A stretch of 64,000 nt of DNA from Gaiellales bacterium (GTDB taxonomy: Bacteria > Actinomycetota > Thermoleophilia > Gaiellales > JAICJC01): NCBI GenBank assembly GCA_036273515.1, contig DASUHM010000054.1, forward strand, positions 1 through 64,000, in the 5' to 3' direction. Below are positions 41,311 through 49,391 of the stretch, in pieces; the stretch's first letter is position 1; the number at the start of each line of letters is the position of its first letter. A program made the position numbers and the translations under genes. A model generated the notes under the pieces. The model had not been told where the DNA came from and did no database searches. It worked only from the letters and a program-made list of their open reading frames with translations.

Positions 41311-42492
41311 ATGCGCGCTGTGGGCCTCGTCGCCCTTGCGAGCGCCGTGGGACTGGCCGCCGCCGCGTGCTCAGCCTTCTCGAGCTCGACGACGACCATG
41401 GGGCAGGCAACGCCGGAGGCGATCGCGCGCGGCCCTGTGGCGTTCGTGGCGCCGGTGCCCGGCTCCGCGGGCGCCAACGTCGTTGCCGTCTCCCCGCAGG
41501 GCGGGAAGGCCCGGCCCGTCACGCGGGGGCGGCCGCCGGTCGTCGACGCGGCCTGGAGCCGGGACGGCCGCGATCTCGTGTTTGCGCGCCGCAGCAAGAA
41601 CCGCGTCGAGGTCTTCGTCGCGCGCGGGGGCGGACGGCCGCGCCTGATCCGGCGCTGCTCGCTCGCGTGCGATCCCCACGGGTTCGCCTGGTCGCCGGAT
41701 GGGCGCCGGATCGCGTTCGTGACCGACATCGACTCGCACTTCACCGGGACGGCCGGCGAGATCGCGGTCATGAACGCCGACGGCACCGGCTTCCGGGCGG
41801 TCTGCGCCGAGGTCACCTGCGGGCAGGGCCTGGCCGATCCGCAATGGTCGCCGGACGGCTCGCGGCTTCTCTTCTCGAACATGGACGTGATCGACTTCTT
41901 CGGGCTCGGTCCACTTCCGAGCCGCATCTGGGTCGCTCGGCCGGACGGCACGGACGCCCACCAGCTGACGCAGCCGCACTGCCGGCCCGGCCACCCGCCG
42001 CTTCGGGCCTGCTTCTACGACTCGGCGGCCCGGTGGTCGCCGGACGGCCGCTGGATCGCCTTCAGCCGTCATGCCGTGCCGTTCGGCCACGCCCATCCCC
42101 GGCAGCCGTGGACGACGATCGAGCTGATGCACCCGGACGGCTCCGGCCTGCACACGCTGGCGACCTGTACCGGGAACCTCTGCAACCAGATCATGAACCC
42201 GGCCTGGTCGCCCGACGGGTCCCGGCTCGCCTACATCCCCCGGATCGAGCGCAGCGCGAACGTGATCGTCGCCACGCCGGCCGGACGCCTCAAGGTGGTG
42301 CGGGCCTGCGCCGGGCGCCGGTGCATCACGCCGGACGGCCTGGCGTGGTCGCCGGATGGTCACGAGCTCGCGCTGCTCTCCGCGACGAAGGAGCCGGGTG
42401 CCTACCTCGTCACCACGGCCGGCCGCGATCTGCACGCCGTCGGTCGCGACGTGCAGTGCTGCCTCACGTGGCTGCCGTCGCTCGGGCCCTAG
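41311..42492 (+). CDS. Secreted lipoprotein, TolB/PD40-type propeller
   Basis: A 393-residue lipoprotein. MRAVGLVALASAVGLAAAAC is the signal peptide and lipobox. The propeller consists of PD40/WD40-like blades with the repeated W-S-P-D-G core: AWSRDGRDLVF, AWSPDGRRIAFVTDI, QWSPDGSRLLFSNM, RWSPDGRWIAFSRH, AWSPDGSRLAYIP and AWSPDGHELALLSA. Such proteins lie at the outer surface of the membrane and may bind peptides or glycans. Six blade motifs are visible; cysteine pairs (CSLAC, CxxxxC) suggest disulphides. Start ATG 41311 is taken from the signal peptide. Confidence 0.83.
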   Translation: MRAVGLVALASAVGLAAAACSAFSSSTTTMGQATPEAIARGPVAFVAPVPGSAGANVVAVSPQGGKARPVTRGRPPVVDAAWSRDGRDLVFARRSKNRVEVFVARGGGRPRLIRRCSLACDPHGFAWSPDGRRIAFVTDIDSHFTGTAGEIAVMNADGTGFRAVCAEVTCGQGLADPQWSPDGSRLLFSNMDVIDFFGLGPLPSRIWVARPDGTDAHQLTQPHCRPGHPPLRACFYDSAARWSPDGRWIAFSRHAVPFGHAHPRQPWTTIELMHPDGSGLHTLATCTGNLCNQIMNPAWSPDGSRLAYIPRIERSANVIVATPAGRLKVVRACAGRRCITPDGLAWSPDGHELALLSATKEPGAYLVTTAGRDLHAVGRDVQCCLTWLPSLGP

Positions 42493-43442
42493 AGGTCGAT
42501 GCCGTCGAGCGCGTGCGCGCGGGCCGGGAGGTCGCGCCCGAAGCTGTCTGGATTCGTTCCCAGCGACTCGGCGGCCTCGAGGGCGATGCGCTGCACGGCG
42601 GCGGTCAGCGGGAACACCGACAGGAGCTCGCCGCCGGCCTTGGCCTCGATCAGCCGCACCGTCACGCCGCACGACTCGGCGCCGCGGGCGACCGCGAGCA
42701 GCCGCTCCTCGCCCGGGCCGCCGCCGTTCAGGGCGACGAGGGTGTCGCTCGGCCCGACCGCGACCGACGGGCCGTGCAGGTACTGCTCGACGGCCAGTCC
42801 GGACGCCGCCACGTAGGCGGTCTCCCGGATCTTGAGCGCGCCCTCGGCCGCCGTCCACTGGTTGGGGCCGGCACCGATGAACTCGAGCGACCGTGCCGGC
42901 GGTTCGACGCCGATCGGCGGGCCGTCGACGATGCCGGCGACGGCATCGGGCACGCCCGCCAGCGGACCCCCCAGGTCGCCGCCGAGCGCGACGCTCAACT
43001 GCGCCAGGCGCATCAGCGCGCCCAGATGGCTGGCGGTGAACGCGGAGGAGCGCTCCGGCTCGACGGTCTCGATGTCGGCGCCGGCGACCCCACGGGCCGA
43101 GATCGAGACGACGGCGGCGCCGGCCGATCGGGCCCGCTCGACGACGGCGGTCGTGTAGCGCTTGGTGCCGCGGTGGCTGAGCAGGATCAGGCCGTCGTCG
43201 GCCGCCGGCCGCGGGCACGACAGGGCCGCGTCCATCGCCTGCACCGCCCACGCCTCGACGCCGGCCGCGCGCAGGAACCAGGCGCCGATGCCGGCGGCGT
43301 GCCAGCTCGTGCCCGTCCCGACCAGAAGGACGCGGCGGCCGCGCAGCCGCTCGGCGGCCGGGGCGATGGCCGCGTCGTCGTCCAGTAGCCGGCGCAGCTC
43401 GTCCGGCTGCGAGGCGATGGTCTCCTGCATCGCGCTCGCCAT
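42489..43442 (-). CDS. SIS-domain sugar isomerase-like protein
   Basis: A 317-residue protein with two SIS domains, as in the isomerase half of glucosamine-6-phosphate synthase and AgaS. Landmarks are VLLVGTGTSWHAAGIGAWFL with the substrate-binding Ser/Thr, LILLSHRGTKRYTTAVVERA, SLEFIGAGPNQWTAAEGALK, KIRETAYVAASGLAVEQYLH and VALNGGGPGEERLLAVAR. It lacks the glutaminase domain, so it is a sugar-phosphate isomerase or deaminase rather than GlmS. ATG 43442 overlaps the LysE stop. The sugar is unknown. Confidence 0.85.
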   Translation of the reverse strand: MASAMQETIASQPDELRRLLDDDAAIAPAAERLRGRRVLLVGTGTSWHAAGIGAWFLRAAGVEAWAVQAMDAALSCPRPAADDGLILLSHRGTKRYTTAVVERARSAGAAVVSISARGVAGADIETVEPERSSAFTASHLGALMRLAQLSVALGGDLGGPLAGVPDAVAGIVDGPPIGVEPPARSLEFIGAGPNQWTAAEGALKIRETAYVAASGLAVEQYLHGPSVAVGPSDTLVALNGGGPGEERLLAVARGAESCGVTVRLIEAKAGGELLSVFPLTAAVQRIALEAAESLGTNPDSFGRDLPARAHALDGIDL

Positions 43443-44077
43443 CAGTGCCGCCGCCCAGTGACGACGATGCCGACGCCGAGCCCGATCAGCGCCAGGCCGC
43501 CCGAGCCGCCGACCATGGCGAGCCGCCGCGGCGAGCGCCCGAACCACTGCCGCGCCTGGCTTGCGGCCAGGCCCCAGACGGAGTCGGAGGCGAGCGCGAT
43601 CAGCGCGAAGATCACGCCGAGCAGGAAGAGCTGCAGCGTGACGTGGCCGCGGCCGGGATCGACGAAGCCGGGCAGGATGGCCGTGAAGAAGAGGATCGCC
43701 TTCGGGTTGGCGACACCGACGACGAAGCCGTCGCGGATCGCGTGCCACGGATCCTGCGGCTGGAGCTCCGCCTCGGAGATCGCCAGCCGGGCCCGCTCCC
43801 GCCAGGCCCGGACGCCGAGGTAGATCAGGTAGACCGCGCCGACGAGGCGGATGAGCGTCACGACCGGCTCCGACCGCTGCACCACCGGGCCGACGCCGAC
43901 CGCGACCAGCGTCGCCAGCACGAGCATCCCTAGCTCGTTCCCGAGCGCCGATGCGAGCGCCGTCCGCCGCCCGTAGGCCAGCGCCCGGCCGATCACGAAG
44001 AGCACGCTCGGCCCCGGGATCACGATGATCAGGAACGACAGGGCCATGAAGGCCAGCAGCTGACCGGGCGAGCTCAC
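43442..44077 (-). CDS. LysE/RhtB-family exporter
   Basis: A 211-residue membrane protein with about six hydrophobic helices, an amino acid exporter family. The motif FLIIVIPGPSVLFVIGRALA at the start and GRRTALASALGNELGMLVLA are typical of LysE/RhtB, with VGAVYLIYLGVRAW and GFVVGVANPKAILFFTAILPG further on. GTG 44077 gives the normal N-terminus (SSPGQLLAFM); the longer ATG start at 44167 would add 30 residues from a gene fragment. Coupled to the SIS gene. Substrate unknown: amino acids or small amines. Confidence 0.87.
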   Translation of the reverse strand: MSSPGQLLAFMALSFLIIVIPGPSVLFVIGRALAYGRRTALASALGNELGMLVLATLVAVGVGPVVQRSEPVVTLIRLVGAVYLIYLGVRAWRERARLAISEAELQPQDPWHAIRDGFVVGVANPKAILFFTAILPGFVDPGRGHVTLQLFLLGVIFALIALASDSVWGLAASQARQWFGRSPRRLAMVGGSGGLALIGLGVGIVVTGRRH

Positions 44078-44119
44078 GGTGCGATCGTACTCGCCGCGCG
44101 CCTGACCCGGTAGCGGATA

Positions 44120-44330
44120 TGCATCGCGAACGGCGACTCGACCTCCGGACGAGAACACGTCCTCCATGTATGCCTGGTCGACCTCGGCCGGCGCGCCGCG
44201 GCCCTCGTTGCCGTACGTCCACGGGCCGCCGAAGACCCAGTAGTGCAGCCGCTCACCGCCGTCGCCGAGGCCGGCACCGCGGCGGTCGTCGGGGCCGGTG
44301 ATGTCTCGAGCACCTCCGTCGCGTCTCGGT
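44120..44330 (-). pseudogene. Unidentified gene fragment
   Basis: The minus-strand frame continuous with the LysE frame reads GLGDGGERLHYWVFGGPWTY, GNEGRGAPAEVDQAYMEDVF and SSGGRVAV, with G/C third positions, before a non-coding-looking tail leads to the LysE start. No start codon and no family known to me. It may be the end of a lost gene or fill the gap by chance. Low confidence. Confidence 0.3.
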
Positions 44331-44363
44331 CATCGCCAGGGTGACCGGGCGGGGCTCCCGATC

Positions 44364-46052
44364 TCATCGCACGTCGACGTGGCGGGCGCCGAGCGCAGCC
44401 GCGAGCGTCCGGTGCGCGGGGGCTGTCCCGACCACGGTCGAGCGAGCCGGATCGAGCGTGTGCGCCCGGCAGAACGCAAGCGCGAGGCCGGGCAGCGGCG
44501 GCCGGCACCAGCACCGCGGCGGGCCGCCGGGATGCGGGCAGGCGGCGTGCTCGACCGGCCCTTGCACGGCAGTTTGGAGAACGTCCGCGGCTTCCTCTGC
44601 GGCCGACCCGCCATCCGGCGCCCAGTCGAAGACGAGGTGGGGCGCCGCCGGGTCAACCGCCGTGATCGCCCCGCGCCACGCCGGGCGCTCGAGGGCGGCC
44701 GCCGCCACGAGGACGCCGCCGGGCCGGACAGCTGACGCCACCCGCGCGAAGTCGATCTCCTCGACGGCCGCGAAGCCCTCGTCGAGCGCCGGCGGCTCCA
44801 GCTCTCGCACGGTCCGCATCTGCCCCGTCGGCGCGAGCAGCCATGGCTCCTTGCGAGCCGCCGCCCGCAGCTCGGCGGGCGTCGGCAGCGCCCCGAAGCG
44901 CTCGAGCAGCCGCTCCACCATGTTCACCTGGGCCTGGGCGAGCGGCGTCCGCAGCCAGACACAGCGCACCTCGAGGCCGTGGCGGGCGGCGGCGTCGACG
45001 ACGTGGCTGCGCGCCGCCCGGGTCAGGTAGGTGTTGTCGAGGACGACCCGGCGGGCGCCCGCCGCCAGGCGCTCGTCGAGGGCCGTCGCAAGCGCTTTCA
45101 GCGACCCGCCGCGCTCGTCCCGGTTCAGGCGCTCGTAGCCGCGCTCGGCGTACTCACGCGCGAGGCGGGTCTTGCCCGCGCCGGGGATGCCCATGACGAT
45201 CACCGCCTCCCCGCCGCCTGCTGCTTTGCGGCGCGGTGCCCGCCGGACCGTCCCAAACGCCCGGGCCAGGCGCTCCCGCTCGTCATCGCCGAGGATGACC
45301 GAGGCCGCCCGGGCCGCGGAGCGCGCCGTCTCCGGCCGGCGGGCGCCCGGGATCGGCACAACGAGCGGCGAGAGGTCGAGCAGCCAGGCCAGCGCCACCT
45401 CGGCCGCGGTCAGGCCGCGCGCCCCGCCGACCGCGGCCAGCTCGGTCCGGCGGGCCAGCGCCGGCGCGCGGCGGGGGCCGCCCAGCGGCGCATGGGCGAT
45501 CACGGCGATGCCGGCCTCGGCGCAGCGCTCCACCACCCCGCCGCGCAGCGCCCGGTCGTCGAGCGGGCCGAGCGCGACCGAGACGGCCGCGATCGGCGCG
45601 AGCGCGAGCGCCTCGTCCAGCTGGTCGCGGCTCACGTTCGCGACGCCGACGCGGCGCACGAGCCCCTCGTCGGCGAGCCGGGCGAGCGCCCGAAGCGACG
45701 TTCGCCACGGCGTGCGCGGGTCGGGCGCGTGGAGCAGGTAGCAGGCGATCGGGACGCCGTCCAGGGCGGCCAGGCTGGCCTCGCAGTCGGCCCTGACCGC
45801 CCTGGCCCGGCCGTCCGCGACCCAGGCACCTTCCGGCCGCGTCATCCCGCCCTTGGTGACGATGTGCGCCCGGTCGGCCGCCCCGCAGGCGCGCAGGGCG
45901 CGGACGAGCAGGCGCTCGTTGTGCCCGAGGTCGGCGGCGTCGAGCCCGTACGCCCGGGCGGTGTCGAACACCGTGATCCCGGCGTCGAGCGCGGCCGCGA
46001 TCGTCTCGAGCGCGCGGGCCTCGGAGCGATCCGGGTCGGTCGAGAGCCGCAT
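44364..46052 (-). CDS. Aldo/keto reductase fused to P-loop kinase and HAD-like zinc domain
   Basis: A 562-residue fusion. Residues 1-265 are an aldo/keto reductase with an intact tetrad: Asp and Tyr in FDTARAYGLDAADLG, Lys in IVTKGGMTRPEG, His in YLLHAPDPRTP. Residues 285-430 are an AAA_33-type kinase, with Walker A MGIPGAGKTRLAREYAERGY and NRDERGGSLKALATALDERL. The end (about 500-562) carries CPHPGGPPRCWCRPPLPGLA, the zinc-binding pattern of HisB/GmhB-type HAD phosphatases, but the nucleophile Asp and the GDSxTD motif are not seen. The first conserved block, VGLGC, lies upstream of the only in-frame ATG, so the true start may be a rare codon near 46100. Role unknown. Confidence 0.8.
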   Translation of the reverse strand: MRLSTDPDRSEARALETIAAALDAGITVFDTARAYGLDAADLGHNERLLVRALRACGAADRAHIVTKGGMTRPEGAWVADGRARAVRADCEASLAALDGVPIACYLLHAPDPRTPWRTSLRALARLADEGLVRRVGVANVSRDQLDEALALAPIAAVSVALGPLDDRALRGGVVERCAEAGIAVIAHAPLGGPRRAPALARRTELAAVGGARGLTAAEVALAWLLDLSPLVVPIPGARRPETARSAARAASVILGDDERERLARAFGTVRRAPRRKAAGGGEAVIVMGIPGAGKTRLAREYAERGYERLNRDERGGSLKALATALDERLAAGARRVVLDNTYLTRAARSHVVDAAARHGLEVRCVWLRTPLAQAQVNMVERLLERFGALPTPAELRAAARKEPWLLAPTGQMRTVRELEPPALDEGFAAVEEIDFARVASAVRPGGVLVAAAALERPAWRGAITAVDPAAPHLVFDWAPDGGSAAEEAADVLQTAVQGPVEHAACPHPGGPPRCWCRPPLPGLALAFCRAHTLDPARSTVVGTAPAHRTLAAALGARHVDVR

Positions 46053-46104
46053 GCAACCCAGGCCGACGCGCGAGGCGTCCGGGCCCGGCCACGCGGGCTC
46101 GCCG

Positions 46105-47025
46105 CTAGCCGTCGTACCGCACCGCGGTCGTATACGCCGGGTCGGCGTGGCGCGCCCAGTAGCGCTCGCGCAGGTCGAGCGTGCGCGCGCCCGGCGCGCC
46201 CGTCCCGACCGGGCTCCCGTCCACGGCGGTCACGGGGATCACGCCCCCGGCCGTGGAGGTGACGAACACCTCGTCGGCCCGGCGCACATCGTCAGCCGGA
46301 AGGGCCCCCTCCTCGACCGGCGCGCCGGCCTCGCGCATGAGCTCGATCGCCGTGCGCCGGGTGATGCCGTGGAGCGTCCCGGCGGCGGGCGTGCGCCAGG
46401 CGCCGTCGACGAGCGCGAACACGTTGAAGCCCGGCCCCTCGGTCACGCCGCCCTCACGGTCGCGCAGGACGACGAGCTGGACGTCGTGCTCGTATGCGGC
46501 GAACAGGGCCATGTCCATGTCGAGCCAGTGAGAGTTCTTGACGAGCGGGTCGACGCTGTCAGGCGGGATGCGGGGGATGTCCGAGATCCACAGGCCGACG
46601 CCGGTCGTCGTCTGCTGCTCGGGCGTCGCGATCCAGACGAACGGGACGGCGTAGCCGTAGAAGCTGTTCTTGGCCGTGCGCAGGTCGCGGCTGCCCTGGG
46701 GCAGGCGCCCGCGCGTGCAGGTCATCGACACGTAGGCCGATCGCAGGCCCGCGCGGCGCACACACCCGTGCAGGACGTCCTCGATCGCCGCCCGGTCGAC
46801 GCCCGGATCGAGCCGCAGACGGCGCATGTTCGCCGTGAAGCGGTCGAGATGCGCGTCGAGGCGGAAGAAGCGGCCGTCCCAGACGTGCACGACGTCGTAC
46901 GTGCAGTCACCTCGCGTAACGCCGAGGTCGACCACCGAGATACGCGCCTCGTCGATCGGGCAGAACTCGCCGTCGACGAACGCCGCACCCCGCTCCCAGA
47001 GCGCGTTTGCATCGCTCACGTCCAC
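46105..47025 (-). CDS. Class IV aminotransferase
   Basis: A 306-residue PLP enzyme of fold type IV (branched-chain or D-amino acid aminotransferase, or aminodeoxychorismate lyase-like). The sequence shows FVDGEFCPIDEARISVVDLG, GDCTYDVVHVWDGRFFRLDA and HLDRFTANMRRLRL, and the PLP Lys in PLVKNSHWLDMDMALF. Later GPGFNVFALVDGAWRTPAAG and LHGITRRTAIELMREAG form the phosphate-binding and C-terminal parts. Start GTG 47025 follows GGAAGG. The AKR fusion lies immediately downstream (52 bp between its ATG and this stop). Substrate unknown. Confidence 0.87.
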   Translation of the reverse strand: MDVSDANALWERGAAFVDGEFCPIDEARISVVDLGVTRGDCTYDVVHVWDGRFFRLDAHLDRFTANMRRLRLDPGVDRAAIEDVLHGCVRRAGLRSAYVSMTCTRGRLPQGSRDLRTAKNSFYGYAVPFVWIATPEQQTTTGVGLWISDIPRIPPDSVDPLVKNSHWLDMDMALFAAYEHDVQLVVLRDREGGVTEGPGFNVFALVDGAWRTPAAGTLHGITRRTAIELMREAGAPVEEGALPADDVRRADEVFVTSTAGGVIPVTAVDGSPVGTGAPGARTLDLRERYWARHADPAYTTAVRYDG

Positions 47026-47085
47026 GTTATGTAACGACCTTCCAGGAGGTAAATCAGTGATCGCATCGCAACGATCAAATCGATT

Positions 47086-47105
47086 TCTGCTTACGCTTCG
47101 AATTG
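47086..47105 (-). repeat. Diverged copy of the dispersed repeat (partial)
   Basis: On the minus strand CAATTCGAAGCGTAAGCAGA matches copy A at 17 of 20 positions. It lies between the divergent aminotransferase and MetE-like genes. Considered a likely diverged relative; could be chance. Confidence 0.35.
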
Positions 47106-47159
47106 GCCGGCGACCGGTTCACCGCGGAATCCGGATGGGTCGTGTAGCGTTCCGGGGCG

Positions 47160-48206
47160 ATGGCGGCCCCGTCCCTCCCCGCGGCCCTTCCCACCAGCCT
47201 CGTGGGATCTTACGCCCAGCCGGACTGGCTGATCGACCGCGAGCGCCTCCGCCACCGGTTCCCGCCTCGGGTGCGTGCCCGCGAGTTGTGGCGGGTCGAC
47301 CCGAAGTACCTCGAGCAGGCCCAGGACGACGCCAGCCTGCTCGCGATCCGCGACCAGGAACGGGCCGGTCTCGACATCATCACCGACGGCGAGGCCCGCC
47401 GCGAGAGCTACTCCAACCGCTTCGCGACGGCGCTCGACGGGATCGACATCGACAACCCCGGCACCGCGCTCGACCGCAGCGGCCATCCCAACCCGGTGCC
47501 GCGGGTCGTCGGGCCGATCGCGCGCAGGCATCCCGTCCAGGTGCGCGATGTCCAGTTCCTGCGGGCGAGCACGAGCCGGCCGATCAAGATCACCGTGCCA
47601 GGGCCCTTCACGATGTCGCAGCAGGCCCAGAACGACTTCTACGAGGAGGACGCCGAGCTCGCGCTCGCCTACGCCGGCGCCGTGCACGACGAGATCGCCG
47701 ACCTCTTCGCCGCCGGCGCGGACATCGTCCAGATCGACGAGCCGTACATGCAGGCGCGGCCCGAGAAGGCGCGTGAGTTCGGCGTGGCGGCGCTCCAGCG
47801 GGCGCTTGAGGGGATCGGGGGGACGACCGCGGTGCACATCTGTTTCGGCTACGCCGCGATCATCCACGACCGCCCGTCGGCCTACTCGTTCCTGCCGGAG
47901 CTCTCCGCGTGCCCGTGCGACCAGATCTCGATCGAGACCGGCCAGTCCGGGATCGACACGGCCGTGCTGGGGACGCTGCCCGGCAAGACGATCATCCTGG
48001 GCGTGATCGACCTCGACGACGAGTCGGTCGAGACGCCCGAGACGATCGCCGCCCGAATACGGCGCGCGCTCCCCTACAAACGGCCGGAGGAGCTGGTCGC
48101 GGCGCCCGACTGCGGCATGAAGTACCTGCCCCGCGACTCGGCGTACGGGAAGCTCGAATCGCTGGTCGCCGGCGCGGCGATCGTCCGCGCCGAGTCGGCG
48201 GCATAA
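47160..48206 (+). CDS. MetE-like (cobalamin-independent methionine synthase fold) protein
   Basis: A 348-residue protein equal to the catalytic C-terminal half of MetE, as in stand-alone or core-MetE proteins. Zinc and homocysteine-site features are VQIDEPYMQARPE, TTAVHICFGYAAI (His and Cys), SIETGQSGIDTAVLGTL and APDCGMKYLPRDSAYGKLES (Cys). The N-terminus begins ALPTSLVGSYAQPDWLIDRE. It could make methionine from homocysteine with a simpler methyl donor, or demethylate other substrates; family members are diverse. ATG 47160. The 3' end overlaps a dispersed repeat. Confidence 0.85.
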   Translation: MAAPSLPAALPTSLVGSYAQPDWLIDRERLRHRFPPRVRARELWRVDPKYLEQAQDDASLLAIRDQERAGLDIITDGEARRESYSNRFATALDGIDIDNPGTALDRSGHPNPVPRVVGPIARRHPVQVRDVQFLRASTSRPIKITVPGPFTMSQQAQNDFYEEDAELALAYAGAVHDEIADLFAAGADIVQIDEPYMQARPEKAREFGVAALQRALEGIGGTTAVHICFGYAAIIHDRPSAYSFLPELSACPCDQISIETGQSGIDTAVLGTLPGKTIILGVIDLDDESVETPETIAARIRRALPYKRPEELVAAPDCGMKYLPRDSAYGKLESLVAGAAIVRAESAA

Positions 48207-48230
48207 CGCAAATTCGCTGACGCTACGAAT
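48202..48230 (-). repeat. Dispersed repeat copy C
   Basis: Minus-strand copy of the repeat (TTCGTAGCGTCAGC, GA, ATTTGCGTTATG). It spans the 3' end of the MetE-like gene (stop at 48204-48206) and ends next to the stop of the convergent TetR gene, 20 kb from copies A and B. Good match with only a few differences. Confidence 0.65.
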
Positions 48231-48975
48231 CGAGCGTTTCGCGCACGTAGGCGAGCTCGATTCCGTCGAGCAGGCGGGCGAGACCGATCTCGAAGCGATC
48301 GCGTTCCATCGTCTCTGCGGCCAGCTGTTCCCAGTTCGCGCGGATGTCGCCATCCCCCACCAACGCCCGTGTCTGCGGGAAATCGCCGTGCTCGAGCCGG
48401 TCTTCGACGTGGTCGAGGATCGCCTCGTAGGCCGCGGCGCCGCCGTCGTCCTCGTAGAGCGTCGAGCGGCCGGCGCTCATGCTGATGCAACATCCCATGA
48501 CGTAATCGTCGACGATGCCGATCACCTCGAGACGCTGCACCGGTGTTAGCCGCATCGGCGCCACGGCGGCGAGCGACTGCTCCACGTGCGCCATCGCGTT
48601 CGGGCCGAAGCGCTCGCCGCGCAGGGAGTCGATCGCCCAGGGATGCCGGGCCCACGCATCGCGGGTGCGGCGGGCGATGGCCGTGAGCGCCTCGCGCCAG
48701 CCCTCCGGAAGCGCCTCCGCAGGCACCAGGAGCTCGCCCATGACGGAGTCGTCCATCAGCTCGAGCAGGTCGTCCCTCGTGCGCAGGTAGTGGTAGAGCG
48801 ACATCGTGCCGACACCCAGCTCGCGGGCGAGCCGGCGCATCGAGACGGCGGCAAAGCCGTCGCGATCTGCGACGGCCAGCGCGGCCCGCGCGATGTCGTC
48901 ACGTCGGATCCTGGCCCCGCGCCCGGCGGACTCGGGTCTCGTCCAGATCGGCCCTGGTGCGCTCTGGGAGGGCAT
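48223..48975 (-). CDS. TetR-family regulator
   Basis: A 250-residue regulator with an N-terminal TetR helix-turn-helix (about residues 25-70: RRDDIARAALAVADRDGFAA, VSMRRLARELGVGTMSLYHY) and a TetR_C_1-like ligand-binding core such as ARRTRDAWARHPWAIDSLRG and YVMGCCISMSAGRSTLYEDD. This subgroup resembles regulators of drug exporters. ATG 48975 starts the usual N-terminus. A strong inverted repeat lies in the 104 bp between it and the divergent STAS gene. It probably represses itself and the STAS gene; the ligand is unknown. Confidence 0.85.
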   Translation of the reverse strand: MPSQSAPGPIWTRPESAGRGARIRRDDIARAALAVADRDGFAAVSMRRLARELGVGTMSLYHYLRTRDDLLELMDDSVMGELLVPAEALPEGWREALTAIARRTRDAWARHPWAIDSLRGERFGPNAMAHVEQSLAAVAPMRLTPVQRLEVIGIVDDYVMGCCISMSAGRSTLYEDDGGAAAYEAILDHVEDRLEHGDFPQTRALVGDGDIRANWEQLAAETMERDRFEIGLARLLDGIELAYVRETLDS

Positions 48976-49016
48976 TCGTACAGCGTACCAACCGAATCGG
49001 CGGAGGTTAGAGCGTA

Positions 49017-49047
49017 CACCGTACGACGCTACGTACGGCGTACGGTG
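49017..49047. promoter_or_regulatory. Inverted repeat, likely TetR operator
   Basis: CACCGTACG and its exact inverse CGTACGGTG are separated by 13 bp whose centre holds TACGTA. Further GTAC-rich half sites lie toward the TetR start. The site lies between the divergent TetR and STAS genes, so it is a good candidate operator. Binding is inferred. Confidence 0.6.
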
Positions 49048-49079
49048 ACTCTGCGACCGCTGAATTCCGGGCGGCACCG

Positions 49080-49391
49080 GTGTCTCAACGGGAGATGGGA
49101 GTCCCTCGCTCCAAGCCGGTCACCTTCGCGATCGGCGGACCGATCACCCGCGCCGACCTGACCGGGCTGTGCGACCGCGTCTGCGACCTGCTCGCGGGCG
49201 CCGACACCGACACGGTCCTCTGCGACGTCCGCGGCGTGGCGACGGACGTCGTCACGGTCGACGCGCTGGCCCGGCTGCAGCTGGCCGCCCGCCGCCGCGG
49301 CTGCCGGGTCGTGCTGCAGCACGCGTCGGACGACCTGCGCCGGCTGGTGCACTTCATGGGCCTCGCCGACGTGCTGGTGGAAGAGCCTTAG
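49080..49391 (+). CDS. STAS-domain protein
   Basis: A 103-residue protein almost entirely a STAS domain: strands KPVTFAIGGPITRADL, VLCDVRGVATDVVTVDALAR and CRVVLQHASDDLRRLVHFMG. In classic antagonists the loop is DxSG; here the corresponding stretch VVTVDALARL has no serine, so regulation by Ser phosphorylation looks unlikely. It starts at GTG 49080 (ATG 49095 is an alternative). It overlaps the end of the divergent-oriented sigma gene by 4 bp on the other strand. Partner unknown. Confidence 0.75.
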   Translation: MSQREMGVPRSKPVTFAIGGPITRADLTGLCDRVCDLLAGADTDTVLCDVRGVATDVVTVDALARLQLAARRRGCRVVLQHASDDLRRLVHFMGLADVLVEEP

